Shown: positions 1 to 6,246 of the stretch, one piece after another | Layout of the letters: every line of letters starts with the position of its first letter | How positions within the stretch are numbered: position 1 is the stretch's first letter | Source of the DNA: a virus | Length of the DNA: 38,746 nt | Virus record (IMG/VR): IMGVR_UViG_3300037258_000126 | Location: 1 to 38,746 of that record | Direction: 5' to 3' (one strand) | Made by a program: the position numbers and the translations under genes | The notes under the pieces: generated by a model | What the model was told of the DNA's origin: nothing | Database searches by the model: none | The model's input: only the letters and a program-made list of their open reading frames with translations

Positions 1-77
1 GTTTGTGTCCTTGGGTGTCCCCAAGTTCTATAGCAAATACAGATAGTTGTGCTAAATCAACGTGCCGGGAAGGCAGC

Positions 78-128
78 TGGTCGGAGTGGCAGGATTTGAA
101 CCTGCGACCCCCTCGTCCCGAACGAGTG
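78..128 (-). other. Putative phage attachment core: 3' 51 nt of a tRNA-Pro(CGG) gene
   Basis: Read on the minus strand, this stretch is the 3' part of a tRNA: anticodon stem-loop with loop TTCGGGA (anticodon CGG, Pro, G37), variable loop, T-arm with TTCAAAT, a seven-base acceptor strand CACTCCG, discriminator A and CCA. The matching 5' acceptor strand CGGAGTG and a D-arm are absent upstream, where unrelated sequence begins. A 3' tRNA fragment of this size is the classic attP/attB identity segment of tyrosine integrases. No integrase gene is visible here; it may lie beyond position 1. A decayed tRNA is the alternative. Confidence 0.6.
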
Positions 129-205
129 AGTCTTCCTAGCCATCATTGATTTATAACGCTTTCTCTTCACTCTTTTTGCCGCATGTTCGTTCTTTGTTGC
201 GGCTA

Positions 206-227
206 AGTGGGGGACCAGTGGGGGACC
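206..227. repeat. Two adjacent 11-bp direct repeats near the att core
   Basis: AGTGGGGGACC occurs twice without a gap, about 80 bp from the tRNA-Pro fragment. A related G-rich pair (GTGTCC twice, positions 5-10 and 15-20) lies on the other side of the fragment. Direct repeats flanking an att core are typical arm-type integrase binding sites. That function is inferred from position only. Confidence 0.35.
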
Positions 228-241
228 GAGAACATCCTGCA

Positions 242-270
242 TTGCGTCCCATAAATCGATACGCTACAGG
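242..270 (+). promoter_or_regulatory. Possible rightward promoter for the secreted protein gene
   Basis: TTGCGT, a 17-bp spacer and TACAGG lie just upstream of the only plus-strand gene. Both boxes are imperfect, so this is a weak prediction. It fits the gene being an independently transcribed moron. Confidence 0.25.
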
Positions 271-276
271 GCGCGC

Positions 277-618
277 ATGAAAAACATAGCCCTCACGCTC
301 GCTCTATTGGTTATAGCGCCCGTTGCGGCCTCGGCGATGGGTCTGCCTACCAAAACTCAATCCCTCAAAGCCCACGCCGCTCTCAAGCGCGTGCTGAAAG
401 ATCCTGAGTCGGTTCGCTACGTTGGCGAATGGACCAACCCCGGCGTCGTCTGTGGCGTCATCAACGCCAAGAACTCCATGGGCGGCTACACCGGCAACGT
501 GACCTACTGGTACGACATTGCGGCCGATCGAGTGGAGATCGTGCAGAATGTGACCGGCGAGAATGACATCGACTACATCGAGGCAATGGGCCGATATAAT
601 CGGCACTGCCAGGGATGA
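277..618 (+). CDS. Small secreted protein, probable moron
   Basis: This 113-residue protein starts with a clear Sec signal peptide (residues 1 to about 20, ending ASA). A mature domain follows with the motif VCGVINAKNSMGGYTG and a second Cys near the end (RHCQG), so a disulfide in the periplasm is plausible. The motif VCG-x-x-NAKNS-x-GGYTG recurs in short periplasmic proteins of bacteria and prophages that have no assigned function. It is the only convincing plus-strand gene in the window and has no operator palindrome near it. It lies between the att-like sequence and the tRNA cluster, a usual site for lysogenic-conversion cargo. An AGGG sequence precedes the ATG. Function unknown. Confidence 0.75.
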   Translation: MKNIALTLALLVIAPVAASAMGLPTKTQSLKAHAALKRVLKDPESVRYVGEWTNPGVVCGVINAKNSMGGYTGNVTYWYDIAADRVEIVQNVTGENDIDYIEAMGRYNRHCQG

Positions 619-622
619 TGGC

Positions 623-1021
623 TTAGTTTGTTTCGCGCAAAATATGTCCCACTCTAACGTGGGATATTTTCTCAATTACGCCTATCGCTCGAAGAGACAA
701 TCCATCTTCGCGTGATTTCAAAATCCTTATCTTTCTAATATCACGCGCATCCTGATCATCTTTCGCCGCTCGTAAGTGATCTAAGTAATCCTGATTAGTG
801 TACGCTGGCGAGTCCGAATGAACCGCCATGTGACAGTTAAAACAAAGCGTCCTAAATATATTGACCGCCTTGCCGTATAGATGATGCAGCGTAAGAACCG
901 CTATTCTTTTCTCCCCGCAGTGCTCACAAACTGGATGTTGTCGAAAATACCACGCAGCCGCGGCGCCGTATAAATACCGAAGATCGTGAAGTTTGCGCGT
1001 GAAGGGATTTTTAGAAGGCAT
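623..1021 (-). CDS. HNH endonuclease with C-terminal helix-turn-helix
   Basis: The 132-residue product has an HNH nuclease core: a CEHCG zinc knuckle near residue 32, the catalytic LHHL segment near 45, an Asn, and a second knuckle LCFNCH near 60. The C-terminal part (about 100-130, DGLSLRAIGVIEK...HVRVGHIL) resembles a resolvase-type helix-turn-helix that would target the nuclease to DNA. This layout fits a free-standing homing-type HNH protein of phages. It lies next to the tRNA cluster and converges on the secreted protein gene with 4 bp between them. The ribosome binding site is weak (GAGACAG). A role in terminase cleavage seems unlikely this far from the head genes. Confidence 0.75.
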   Translation of the reverse strand: MPSKNPFTRKLHDLRYLYGAAAAWYFRQHPVCEHCGEKRIAVLTLHHLYGKAVNIFRTLCFNCHMAVHSDSPAYTNQDYLDHLRAAKDDQDARDIRKIRILKSREDGLSLRAIGVIEKISHVRVGHILRETN

Positions 1022-1071
1022 TCTGTCTCACTTATAGCTGTCTCGTTTAGGCACTGAGCTACTTTCCAAAA

Positions 1072-1146
1072 TGGTGCTCGGGGAGAGGATCGAACTCCCG
1101 ACATTCTCCGTGTAAAAGAGCTGCTCTTCCGCTGAGCTACCCGAGC
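1072..1146 (-). tRNA. tRNA-Val(UAC)
   Basis: A full cloverleaf of 75 nt with encoded CCA: acceptor GCTCGGG/CCCGAGC, D-arm GCTC...GAGC, anticodon loop TTTACAC (anticodon TAC), and T-arm GGGAG-TTCGATC-CTCTC. The outermost anticodon-stem pair is mismatched (G-A), which is unusual but tolerable. It is the last member of the leftward tRNA cluster. Confidence 0.88.
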
Positions 1147-1152
1147 CTAATC

Positions 1153-1227
1153 TGGAGCCGGAGGAGAGATTTGAACTCCCGACCAACGGTTTACAAAACC
1201 GCTGCTCTACCGCTGAGCTACACCGGC
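1153..1227 (-). tRNA. tRNA-Thr(UGU)
   Basis: A 75-nt cloverleaf with encoded CCA. Acceptor GCCGGTG pairs with CTCCGGC apart from one T-T mismatch. The anticodon stem GCGGT/ACCGT closes loop TTTGTAA (anticodon TGT). The T-arm has TTCAAAT. It lies 6 bp from tRNA-Val. Confidence 0.88.
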
Positions 1228-1270
1228 ATACGCGATCCCGTATAAATCGCCGCTATACGGGATCGCGTAT
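1228..1270. repeat. Perfect 17-bp inverted repeat between two tRNA genes
   Basis: The arms 1228-1244 and 1254-1270 are exact reverse complements around a 9-nt loop, filling the space between tRNA-Thr and tRNA-Pro(UGG). In RNA this would be a very stable hairpin. No T-run follows it on either strand, so it is not a standard terminator. An RNase processing signal or a palindromic insertion element are the options I would consider. Confidence 0.8.
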
Positions 1271-1272
1271 AA

Positions 1273-1349
<77 letters not shown>

Positions 1350-1356
1350 ACAAAAC

Positions 1357-1433
1357 TGGTGGACAGGGATGGACTTGAACCACCGACCTAACGGTTATCA
1401 ACCGCTCGCTCTAACCAACTGAGCTACCCGTCC
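1357..1433 (-). tRNA. tRNA-Ile(GAU)
   Basis: A 77-nt cloverleaf with encoded CCA: acceptor GGACGGG/CCTGTCC with one G-T pair, D-arm GCTC...GAGC, anticodon stem AGCGG/CCGTT closing loop TTGATAA (anticodon GAT), and a T-loop TTCAAGT. Spacing to its neighbours is 5-7 bp. Confidence 0.92.
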
Positions 1434-1438
1434 GTAAC

Positions 1439-1534
1439 TGGAGCGGCGGGGCCGTGCTTTACCGGCCTCTGCGAAGGGGCGCTGGTGGTGATCAAATCCA
1501 CCTCGCGTTGCTTCGGTACGCACTAGCGCGCCGC
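1439..1534 (-). ncRNA. Aberrant tRNA-like element with a long variable arm
   Basis: This element fills a tRNA slot, 5 bp from tRNA-Ile and 7 bp from tRNA-fMet, and ends in TCCA. By hand it folds into a cloverleaf. The acceptor is GCGGCG/CGCCGC. A D-like stem GCGT/ACGC has a 9-nt loop. An anticodon-like stem GGTGG/CCACC has a 9-nt loop, ATTTGATCA. A small variable arm GCG/CGC follows, then a T-like stem GGCCG/CGGCC contiguous with the acceptor. Canonical signatures are missing: no TTC in the T-loop, no GG in the D-loop, and a 9-nt anticodon loop. If the middle triplet is used it reads TGA (Ser), and Ser tRNAs do have long variable arms. It could be a decayed class II tRNA or a tRNA mimic. Confidence 0.4.
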
Positions 1535-1541
1535 GTGACTT

Positions 1542-1618
<77 letters not shown>

Positions 1619-1624
1619 CAAACG

Positions 1625-1652
1625 AAAAGGGCGGCTGTTTCCAGCCGCCCTT
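1625..1652 (-). terminator. Rho-independent terminator after the repeat structural protein
   Basis: An 11-bp perfect stem AAGGGCGGCTG/CAGCCGCCCTT with a four-base loop is followed on the minus strand by TTTT. It lies about 25 bp after the stop codon at 1678 and directly before tRNA-fMet, separating the protein gene from the tRNA cluster. Confidence 0.85.
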
Positions 1653-1677
1653 CAAACTGTGTTTGAAGAAAGCTGTC

Positions 1678-2799
1678 TTAGGCGAGTGCCGCCGTATTGA
1701 TCATTGGCAACCACGAACCGTTCAGGAACTTGAGCTTCGCGATCTGGTTGACCGCGCTGAACGTGAGCGTTGTGCCGCCGACGAAGGCGCCTGTCACAAC
1801 CGCATTGCCACCGGCCTGCGTCTTGAGATAGAGCGTCACTTCCTGAGCCTCATCGCCCTTCGGCAGCGCGTAAGAAACGTCGCCAGAGGGAGCAGCCGGG
1901 GTGATCAGCGCGTAGGTGCTGAACCGCGGGAAGCCTGTTGCCGGATCCACAAGAATGTCGGCAGTGTTGCCGCCAGCCAAGGTAGCCGCGCCCCAGGAAA
2001 GATGCGTGGAAGCTTCTGTCGTCACGATGCTGTCGTTGGTATCGCCGTCCTGCGCGACGCCGCTCGCCGACACAACAACGGTTGTGCCCGATGGGTTGGT
2101 CGCAACGACCGACGGATGCGCGACAGTGGCGCTCGAATAGTCGGTGCCCTTGTTGGAACCGGCGTTGATGGCCTCATAGAGGTGCGTCAGTGAGCCGGCA
2201 GCGGAGCCAGCCTTGAGAACCTCGTTCGCGACGCTGTTCACGCCGCCCGTTAGCGTTGTTGCGCCGAAGGACAGATGCGCCGAAGTTTCGGTCGTCACGG
2301 TGTTGTTGCCGTTCACGCCAACCGCAGCGGCGGTCAAGCCGACTGTGGTGCCCGACGGATTGGTGGCCACAGCAGCCGGGTTCGCGACGCAAGCCGCGGC
2401 GTAATCGGTGCCGGAAGTGCCGCCGCTGGCGTTGATGGCGTGGAACAGGTTGGTGAGCGACGCAGCGGCGCTGGCGCCGATCAGCACATGGCCAGCGACG
2501 TTCGTGAGAGCGGTCTGGAAGGTGTAGACCACCCCGCCGACAGTGACGGTATCGCCGTTCGCGACGTTGGTGCTGTCACCAGTCAGAAGGCCGACAGCCT
2601 TCGCTTCGGTGAGAGCCGCAACGAACTTGTAAACTTCCTCGTCGATCGTGACCGTATCGAGAGCGGTGATGTTGGTGCCGTCGCCGGTCAAGGTGCCTGT
2701 CGCGGCAACCGACCCATTGACGTTGTTCATGCCGAGCATACGGCCAGCAGCCAAGGCTGCAATCTTTTCGCCGTGCCAGAAGAGGACTTCGTTAGCCAT
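1678..2799 (-). CDS. Repeat-containing virion structural (decoration-like) protein
   Basis: The 373-residue product starts at ATG 2799, preceded by GGAGTT; the open frame extends further upstream but without a ribosome site. The protein is rich in Thr, Ala, Gly and Val and has no signal peptide or membrane segment. Residues from about 60 to 310 contain repeats of a beta-rich unit: 'DTVTVGGVVYTF', 'AASLTNLFHAINA', 'ATNPSGTTV', 'LSFGATTLTGG', with a second degenerate copy after it. The same unit occurs once in the tail tube protein at 31918-32778. The C-terminus (KLKFLNGSWLPMIN) resembles virion-surface domains. It has its own operator (2827-2844) and strong terminator, so it is probably an abundant virion or capsid-decoration protein. 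It is far from the head genes, which leaves the location in the particle open. Confidence 0.7.
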   Translation of the reverse strand: MANEVLFWHGEKIAALAAGRMLGMNNVNGSVAATGTLTGDGTNITALDTVTIDEEVYKFVAALTEAKAVGLLTGDSTNVANGDTVTVGGVVYTFQTALTNVAGHVLIGASAAASLTNLFHAINASGGTSGTDYAAACVANPAAVATNPSGTTVGLTAAAVGVNGNNTVTTETSAHLSFGATTLTGGVNSVANEVLKAGSAAGSLTHLYEAINAGSNKGTDYSSATVAHPSVVATNPSGTTVVVSASGVAQDGDTNDSIVTTEASTHLSWGAATLAGGNTADILVDPATGFPRFSTYALITPAAPSGDVSYALPKGDEAQEVTLYLKTQAGGNAVVTGAFVGGTTLTFSAVNQIAKLKFLNGSWLPMINTAALA

Positions 2800-2826
2800 T
2801 TGGTAACTCCATTCGGATTTAGCCGT

Positions 2827-2844
2827 TAAGTCAGTGCTTACTGT
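2827..2844. promoter_or_regulatory. Operator palindrome 1 (degenerate right half) over a -10-like box
   Basis: TAAGTCA-GTGC-TTACTGT; the left half is perfect and the right half is poor. On the minus strand TACAGT, preceded by GTGC, overlaps the site, and the gene start is 28 bp further on. A repressor here would cover the -10 and start site. Confidence 0.55.
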
Positions 2845-2880
2845 AGCACCGAATTTCGGAAAAGGAAACCCTTGTCCCTG

Positions 2881-2910
2881 AAAAAGGGGCGGTGCGCGGT
2901 GGCACCGCCC
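2881..2910 (-). terminator. Rho-independent terminator
   Basis: An 8-bp perfect stem GGGCGGTG/CACCGCCC is followed on the minus strand by CTTTTT. It ends the operon of small genes and the ligase, about 75 bp after the stop at 2985. Confidence 0.8.
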
Positions 2911-2969
2911 AGATGACAGGAGAGGCACGGCCCGAAGGCCGCAGCTCTATCTTAAGTCCTTGATTTCAG

Positions 2970-2987
2970 TAAATCAATACTGACTTA
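2970..2987. promoter_or_regulatory. Operator palindrome 2, containing a stop codon
   Basis: TAAATCA-ATAC-TGACTTA, one mismatch from the consensus arms. The first three bases of the minus-strand copy are the TAA stop of the membrane protein gene. It lies before the terminator at 2881-2910 rather than directly at a gene start. Confidence 0.75.
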
Positions 2988-3260
2988 GCTTTTTAGGCCA
3001 GCCATGCGACGTTTTTCCCGACGCATAGCCGCCTTAATGCGCCACTTTTGCTTACTCCAGGCGACAAAGATGAAGATCGCCAGTCCAAGCAGCCCGCAGC
3101 CCAATACGATGCCGATCAGTGACCCTAGGAAGGCCAACCATGCGAGTGGCCAGGCCAGGATGACTATCCAGGTCCAAATGCTCGACGGATCGACGTGGGA
3201 GCCGATCAGCATCAGATGTAACAATAGGCCGATGCCGACGTATAAAGCCAAACGGATCAT
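2985..3260 (-). CDS. Small polytopic membrane protein
   Basis: The 91-residue product has two to three hydrophobic stretches (about 3-21, 28-46 and 50-70) and a strongly basic C-terminal tail (KQKWRIKAAMRREKRRM) expected in the cytoplasm. Its ATG overlaps the stop of the upstream gene by four bases, so it is translationally coupled to the ligase operon. No family recognised. A holin, superinfection-exclusion or membrane-anchoring role is possible, but nothing in the sequence decides. Confidence 0.65.
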   Translation of the reverse strand: MIRLALYVGIGLLLHLMLIGSHVDPSSIWTWIVILAWPLAWLAFLGSLIGIVLGCGLLGLAIFIFVAWSKQKWRIKAAMRREKRRMAGLKS

Positions 3261-3526
3261 TTTCTGTCCTTAAGTTTGGCCTCTGTCGCGCGAGCGCGCT
3301 CCAGATAGGCGCTGTTGGTGATGAGGAGGTTCTGATTATGGGTTTCGAGCCTGGCGACCTCCGCCTCCAGCAGCTCGATAGCTTTCGATTTTGCCACCGG
3401 CAAAGTTGCCGCAAGAATGCTGTCACGCATGTCCTGTATTAGCCCGGCTACATCACCGATAACGAGGTATTCCAGGCGGTCGAGAACTCGGTTCGCTCGC
3501 GTGACTAGGCTGTGCGGATCTTTCAT
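3257..3526 (-). CDS. Small helical protein of unknown function
   Basis: An 89-residue, charged, almost entirely helical protein. The second half (about 45-89) has heptad-like spacing of Leu, Ile and Ala, suggesting a coiled coil. No Cys, no signal peptide. It starts 4 bp after the stop of the upstream gene and overlaps the downstream membrane protein gene, so it is an inner member of the ligase operon. I do not recognise it. Confidence 0.6.
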   Translation of the reverse strand: MKDPHSLVTRANRVLDRLEYLVIGDVAGLIQDMRDSILAATLPVAKSKAIELLEAEVARLETHNQNLLITNSAYLERARATEAKLKDRK

Positions 3527-3529
3527 CTG

Positions 3530-3805
3530 TTATTTCTCCACCTCAAGGACCATCCCGCCAATCGCGCGACGGCCTTCGAACTCCGTAGCAAACAGAACGA
3601 CTTCATCGACCGACATTGCGCGCGAAGCGTCCAATACCGTTTCCGCCAAGACAACTTCGCCAACTTCCTTTACCGGCACCTTCACGCCGTTTACAATTCC
3701 GCCCAGAATTTTACTCTCGCCGCCATCGTAATGAGTGACGCGCAGCGTATCGCCTTCGAGAAGATGAATGGTTCGTTTAAGCTTGCTACGCTTTAGAATT
3801 TCCAT
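3530..3805 (-). CDS. Small beta-rich protein downstream of DNA ligase
   Basis: The start at ATG 3805 overlaps the ligase stop (ATGA), giving 91 residues. The sequence alternates short hydrophobic strands and glycines (EGDTLRVTHYDGGESKILGG, VKVPVKEVGEVVL) and has no Cys and no membrane segment. Tight coupling to the ligase suggests a DNA-replication or repair accessory role, but that is inference from position. No family recognised. Confidence 0.6.
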   Translation of the reverse strand: MEILKRSKLKRTIHLLEGDTLRVTHYDGGESKILGGIVNGVKVPVKEVGEVVLAETVLDASRAMSVDEVVLFATEFEGRRAIGGMVLEVEK

Positions 3806-4938
3806 CAGTCGGCCCTCCCATCGAAGTGCCAATCAATAACGACCGGGAAACGCAAGCTCTTATCCGGCGTGTAGCCGAAATAGCGAACAGTGACCGCCGA
3901 TTTCGAATTGATTTTCGCCGGCCCTTTCTTGAGCATGTCGATGGCGAAGTCTTTTGACCCGCGCATGCCGGAGCCACATTCGTCGCTGCCGTCGGCTGTC
4001 GGCTCGGGCAATTTCACCACGATCGTTTTCGCGGCGCCTGCCCAGTTGCCCTTGCCCTCTTCGATGCGCAAGAGCGGGAACTCGGCCGTGTCGAACTCTT
4101 TGCGCTTGAGAAGATACTTGGAACGCTTATCGACCTCGTAGGGCGCGTTGATACGCACCATCTGGCCCTCGTAGCCCATCGCAATCGCGGCGCCGTTGAG
4201 AGCGTCAAGTTCAGCCTGTGTGCCGGCAACCGATGTCGGCACGAATTGAATTACGGGATTTGCAATGCCGCTCGCCAGCGTTCCCAGCATCACTGCGCGA
4301 GCTGCAAAGTTATCCTTACTGCTCGCCACATCGTAAATGTGATACTGGATCAGCTCCAGCGCCTCGGCGCGCTGTGTGTTGTTCGGCTTCTGCTTTCGCA
4401 CCACACTCGCGATCTTGTTGAAGTCCTCTTTGAGATCGTGGTTGTAAAGCTCGCCGTCGAGAATCAGATCGGGGTACTTGACGAACACATGCGCCAGCGC
4501 GGCAAGAATGTGATCGACGTTCAGATGCCGCTGATATTCGCGACTGAACGCGCCGTGTCGAGACACGAACGCGCGAATGCCGTCAAGCTTGGGCTGCGAA
4601 TAGACTACGCCGCCATTCTTGAAAACCTGCGTGACGCGATCCCTCTCATCCTCGTATTTCTTGGCGAGCATCGGCGACGGCGGCACTTCATCAAGCTCAG
4701 CCTCGGTCTCGCGGTATTCTCGGTCGAGCTTCTTACTGCGCTCCGACTCTGCTTCCGCGTGAGCCTGCTGCTCGTCGGTACGCTTCTGCTTACCGACGCA
4801 AGCTGTCCAGGCGCTCGTCACGAGATTACCGCCCTTGATGCCGGCGATGGTGCGATAGTTCTTGCCATCGACCTCGTAGCTCCAGGTACGCAGCTTGCCT
4901 GCGCTGTCGCGCTTGACGATTTCCTTACAGGTAATCAT
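3805..4938 (-). CDS. ATP-dependent DNA ligase
   Basis: The 377-residue enzyme seals DNA nicks through a lysyl-AMP intermediate. Visible motifs are I (KLDGIR, K117), IIIa (LDGELY, E163), IV (YEGQMVR, E257) and V (LLKRKEF, lysines near 278-280), followed by a C-terminal OB-fold region (about 285-377). The N-terminal 50 residues (TWSYEVDGKNYRTIAG...VTSAWTACVGK) form a WGR-like module that I know from other phage ligases, joined by a charged helical linker. Its ATG overlaps the upstream stop. It acts with the primase, helicase and WGR-like protein encoded just upstream, presumably on lagging-strand nicks. Confidence 0.93.
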   Translation of the reverse strand: MITCKEIVKRDSAGKLRTWSYEVDGKNYRTIAGIKGGNLVTSAWTACVGKQKRTDEQQAHAEAESERSKKLDREYRETEAELDEVPPSPMLAKKYEDERDRVTQVFKNGGVVYSQPKLDGIRAFVSRHGAFSREYQRHLNVDHILAALAHVFVKYPDLILDGELYNHDLKEDFNKIASVVRKQKPNNTQRAEALELIQYHIYDVASSKDNFAARAVMLGTLASGIANPVIQFVPTSVAGTQAELDALNGAAIAMGYEGQMVRINAPYEVDKRSKYLLKRKEFDTAEFPLLRIEEGKGNWAGAAKTIVVKLPEPTADGSDECGSGMRGSKDFAIDMLKKGPAKINSKSAVTVRYFGYTPDKSLRFPVVIDWHFDGRAD

Positions 4939-5474
4939 GACGCTTTAATCTCCTCGTTGATTGCAGCGGCCATATCGCCGCTCACTGCGGCGCTCATTGC
5001 GCCGCTATCTTTTTCAGATGCCACTAATTCATCCATCTGCGCCGGCGTCGGGTCTGCGCGGCGGGCCTTTTTAACCGCCCGCTTCACGCCATCGCGCGCT
5101 TCGTCGTTTGCTTTGAAAAGCATTGCGGCTTCTGCCGGCGGCAGCCCTGCGCGCTCGATCGCCTTTTCATGCACGAGCACGGGCGCGATGCGGGCCAACA
5201 CGGTGTCGCTCAGCTTACCGACTTTCGCAGTGACCGAATGATAGGGATCGATTTGCTTGGCGAAAATTTCTCTGATCATCGCCGAAATCGGACACTTGCC
5301 TGCGGCCATTGCGACCTGACAGCCGCGTCGCGTCGGCGGCCCCTCGCCGCGCATGTAAAGTTCGTGCAGCGTCACGCACGCCGCGATCTTCGTCTCCGCC
5401 CTAAAGACGGGACAAACGATCTTGAATTGGTTCGTGATTTCGAGCGAGCGCTTATGCCCGGTAATCGAAGCCAT
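4935..5474 (-). CDS. Cys-containing protein of unknown function
   Basis: The start is taken at ATG 5474 (MASITGHKR...), overlapping the upstream stop as TAATG; a TTG start 15 bases earlier is less likely. The 179-residue protein has four Cys in its N-terminal third (C..V, AAC, GCQ, KCP), a possible metal site, and a Lys/Arg-rich middle (VKRAVKKARRA). The C-terminal 45 residues are acidic and Ala-rich and look disordered. It lies between the WGR-like gene and the ligase in one overlapping gene string, so a role in phage DNA metabolism is plausible. No family recognised. Confidence 0.65.
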   Translation of the reverse strand: MASITGHKRSLEITNQFKIVCPVFRAETKIAACVTLHELYMRGEGPPTRRGCQVAMAAGKCPISAMIREIFAKQIDPYHSVTAKVGKLSDTVLARIAPVLVHEKAIERAGLPPAEAAMLFKANDEARDGVKRAVKKARRADPTPAQMDELVASEKDSGAMSAAVSGDMAAAINEEIKAS

Positions 5475-5659
5475 TAGAATGATCCCCAAATTGGAGTTTC
5501 GGCCACTCGTAGATCGGGCGGATCTGAGTTGGCGCGCTCTCTTAGAAGTCTGATGATTTGAAGAGGCGGCTCACGCAGCGCCACAATCATCTCTGCCCGC
5601 GCGGCAGTGCTTATTCTCGCGAGCCCTGTCTCTATCATGTCTCGGCTGCTCTCGATCAT
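5474..5659 (-). CDS. Small protein of unknown function
   Basis: A 61-residue product overlapping its upstream (TAATG) and downstream (TAATG) neighbours, which supports it as a real coupled gene. The sequence is mostly helical and amphipathic, with a short PPDL and IWGSF tail. No recognisable domain. Confidence 0.6.
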   Translation of the reverse strand: MIESSRDMIETGLARISTAARAEMIVALREPPLQIIRLLRERANSDPPDLRVAETPIWGSF

Positions 5660-6174
5660 TAGAACAAACCGAAGATTGGATTTTCAACAGCGCGATCAGC
5701 GACCGACTCGACTACATCCGGGATCAGCCTCTTCGGCCGCTCTTTGACGCGCATTTTTCCATTCGTGTCCTGTTCGAACTCGACAGAGTGATCCTCGCGC
5801 ACGCCTGTTGTGTCGGCGCCCGGCATGATAAATTCGAGATTGCCCGCGCCAATTTTATTCCAGTACGCTTCGCCCATAATCTTGCGAAACTCCGCCCAGT
5901 CACGAGCGGTCTTAACTGTGTCGATGAATAGGGCGCTGTAGTCCTTGCCGAGCTTCTTGTTATATTTTCCCTGATAGGCTTTCTCGGCCTCTGCAACGGT
6001 GTCGTATCTGGTGACCTCGAAGCCAACGCCCCAGGTTCCCTTTTTGCCGAAGCGCTTGATAAACAGCGAACGGCCTTCCGCCGTTACGATCAGGACAAGA
6101 TGATAATCCTTGCCGCCCGACACAGAGTTGGCGCGGCCCGACTGTTTCTTGATGTGAATTGGATAGATCGACAT
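5659..6174 (-). CDS. WGR-domain-like protein
   Basis: The start is ATG 6174 with GGGG upstream (a TTG one codon earlier is the alternative), giving 171 residues. Residues about 20-80 resemble a WGR domain: a strand pair (DYHLVLIVTAEGRSLFIKRF), a G-x-W-G turn (GKKGTWGVGF), then the helix pattern T-x-A-E-A-E-K-A-Y and GKDY. WGR domains bind nucleic-acid ends in PARPs and some ligases. This gene opens the ligase operon, and the ligase itself has a WGR-like N-terminus. The second half is acidic and unassigned. It is the first gene after operator 3. Confidence 0.65.
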   Translation of the reverse strand: MSIYPIHIKKQSGRANSVSGGKDYHLVLIVTAEGRSLFIKRFGKKGTWGVGFEVTRYDTVAEAEKAYQGKYNKKLGKDYSALFIDTVKTARDWAEFRKIMGEAYWNKIGAGNLEFIMPGADTTGVREDHSVEFEQDTNGKMRVKERPKRLIPDVVESVADRAVENPIFGLF

Positions 6175-6201
6175 CAATCCCCTGCTGCTATCTGCTGCGT
6201 A

Positions 6202-6227
6202 TAGTTATAGCGCGTTTCGTACGGTTT
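6202..6227 (-). promoter_or_regulatory. Conserved promoter-like element A
   Basis: On the minus strand this reads AAACCGT-ACGAAA-CG-CGCTATAACTA, matching the element at 9978-10003 with a 1-bp gap and one substitution. Both contain a TATAAC -10 candidate but no clear TTGACA box 17 bp upstream. They may be read by a modified polymerase or an activator. Gene start is 28 bp away. Confidence 0.5.
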
Positions 6228-6228
6228 G

Positions 6229-6246
6229 ATAGTCAATCCTGACTTA
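6229..6246. promoter_or_regulatory. Operator palindrome 3, containing a stop codon
   Basis: ATAGTCA-ATCC-TGACTTA. The primase stop codon is the first triplet of the minus-strand copy. TTGACT is present on the minus strand, but the best -10 (TATAAC, 6205-6210) is 21 bp away. Confidence 0.75.

Noticed and set aside
5-25. Hairpin CTTGGG-TGTC-CCCAAG as a terminator
   Set aside because: Only a six-base stem and no T-run; kept only as part of the att-region description.
206-227. Short direct repeats as a CRISPR array
   Set aside because: Only two adjacent copies without spacers; no array anywhere in the window.
57-242. A 61-codon minus-strand frame across the att region
   Set aside because: Its second half is translated tRNA sequence (GSQVQILPL-type text), so it is not a protein gene. 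It could be a false lead to an integrase C-terminus, which I could not support.
4246-5241. A 331-codon open frame on the plus strand
   Set aside because: It is antisense to the ligase and its upstream neighbour, both of which have clear domain or coupling evidence. Its translation is low-complexity and shows no motif.
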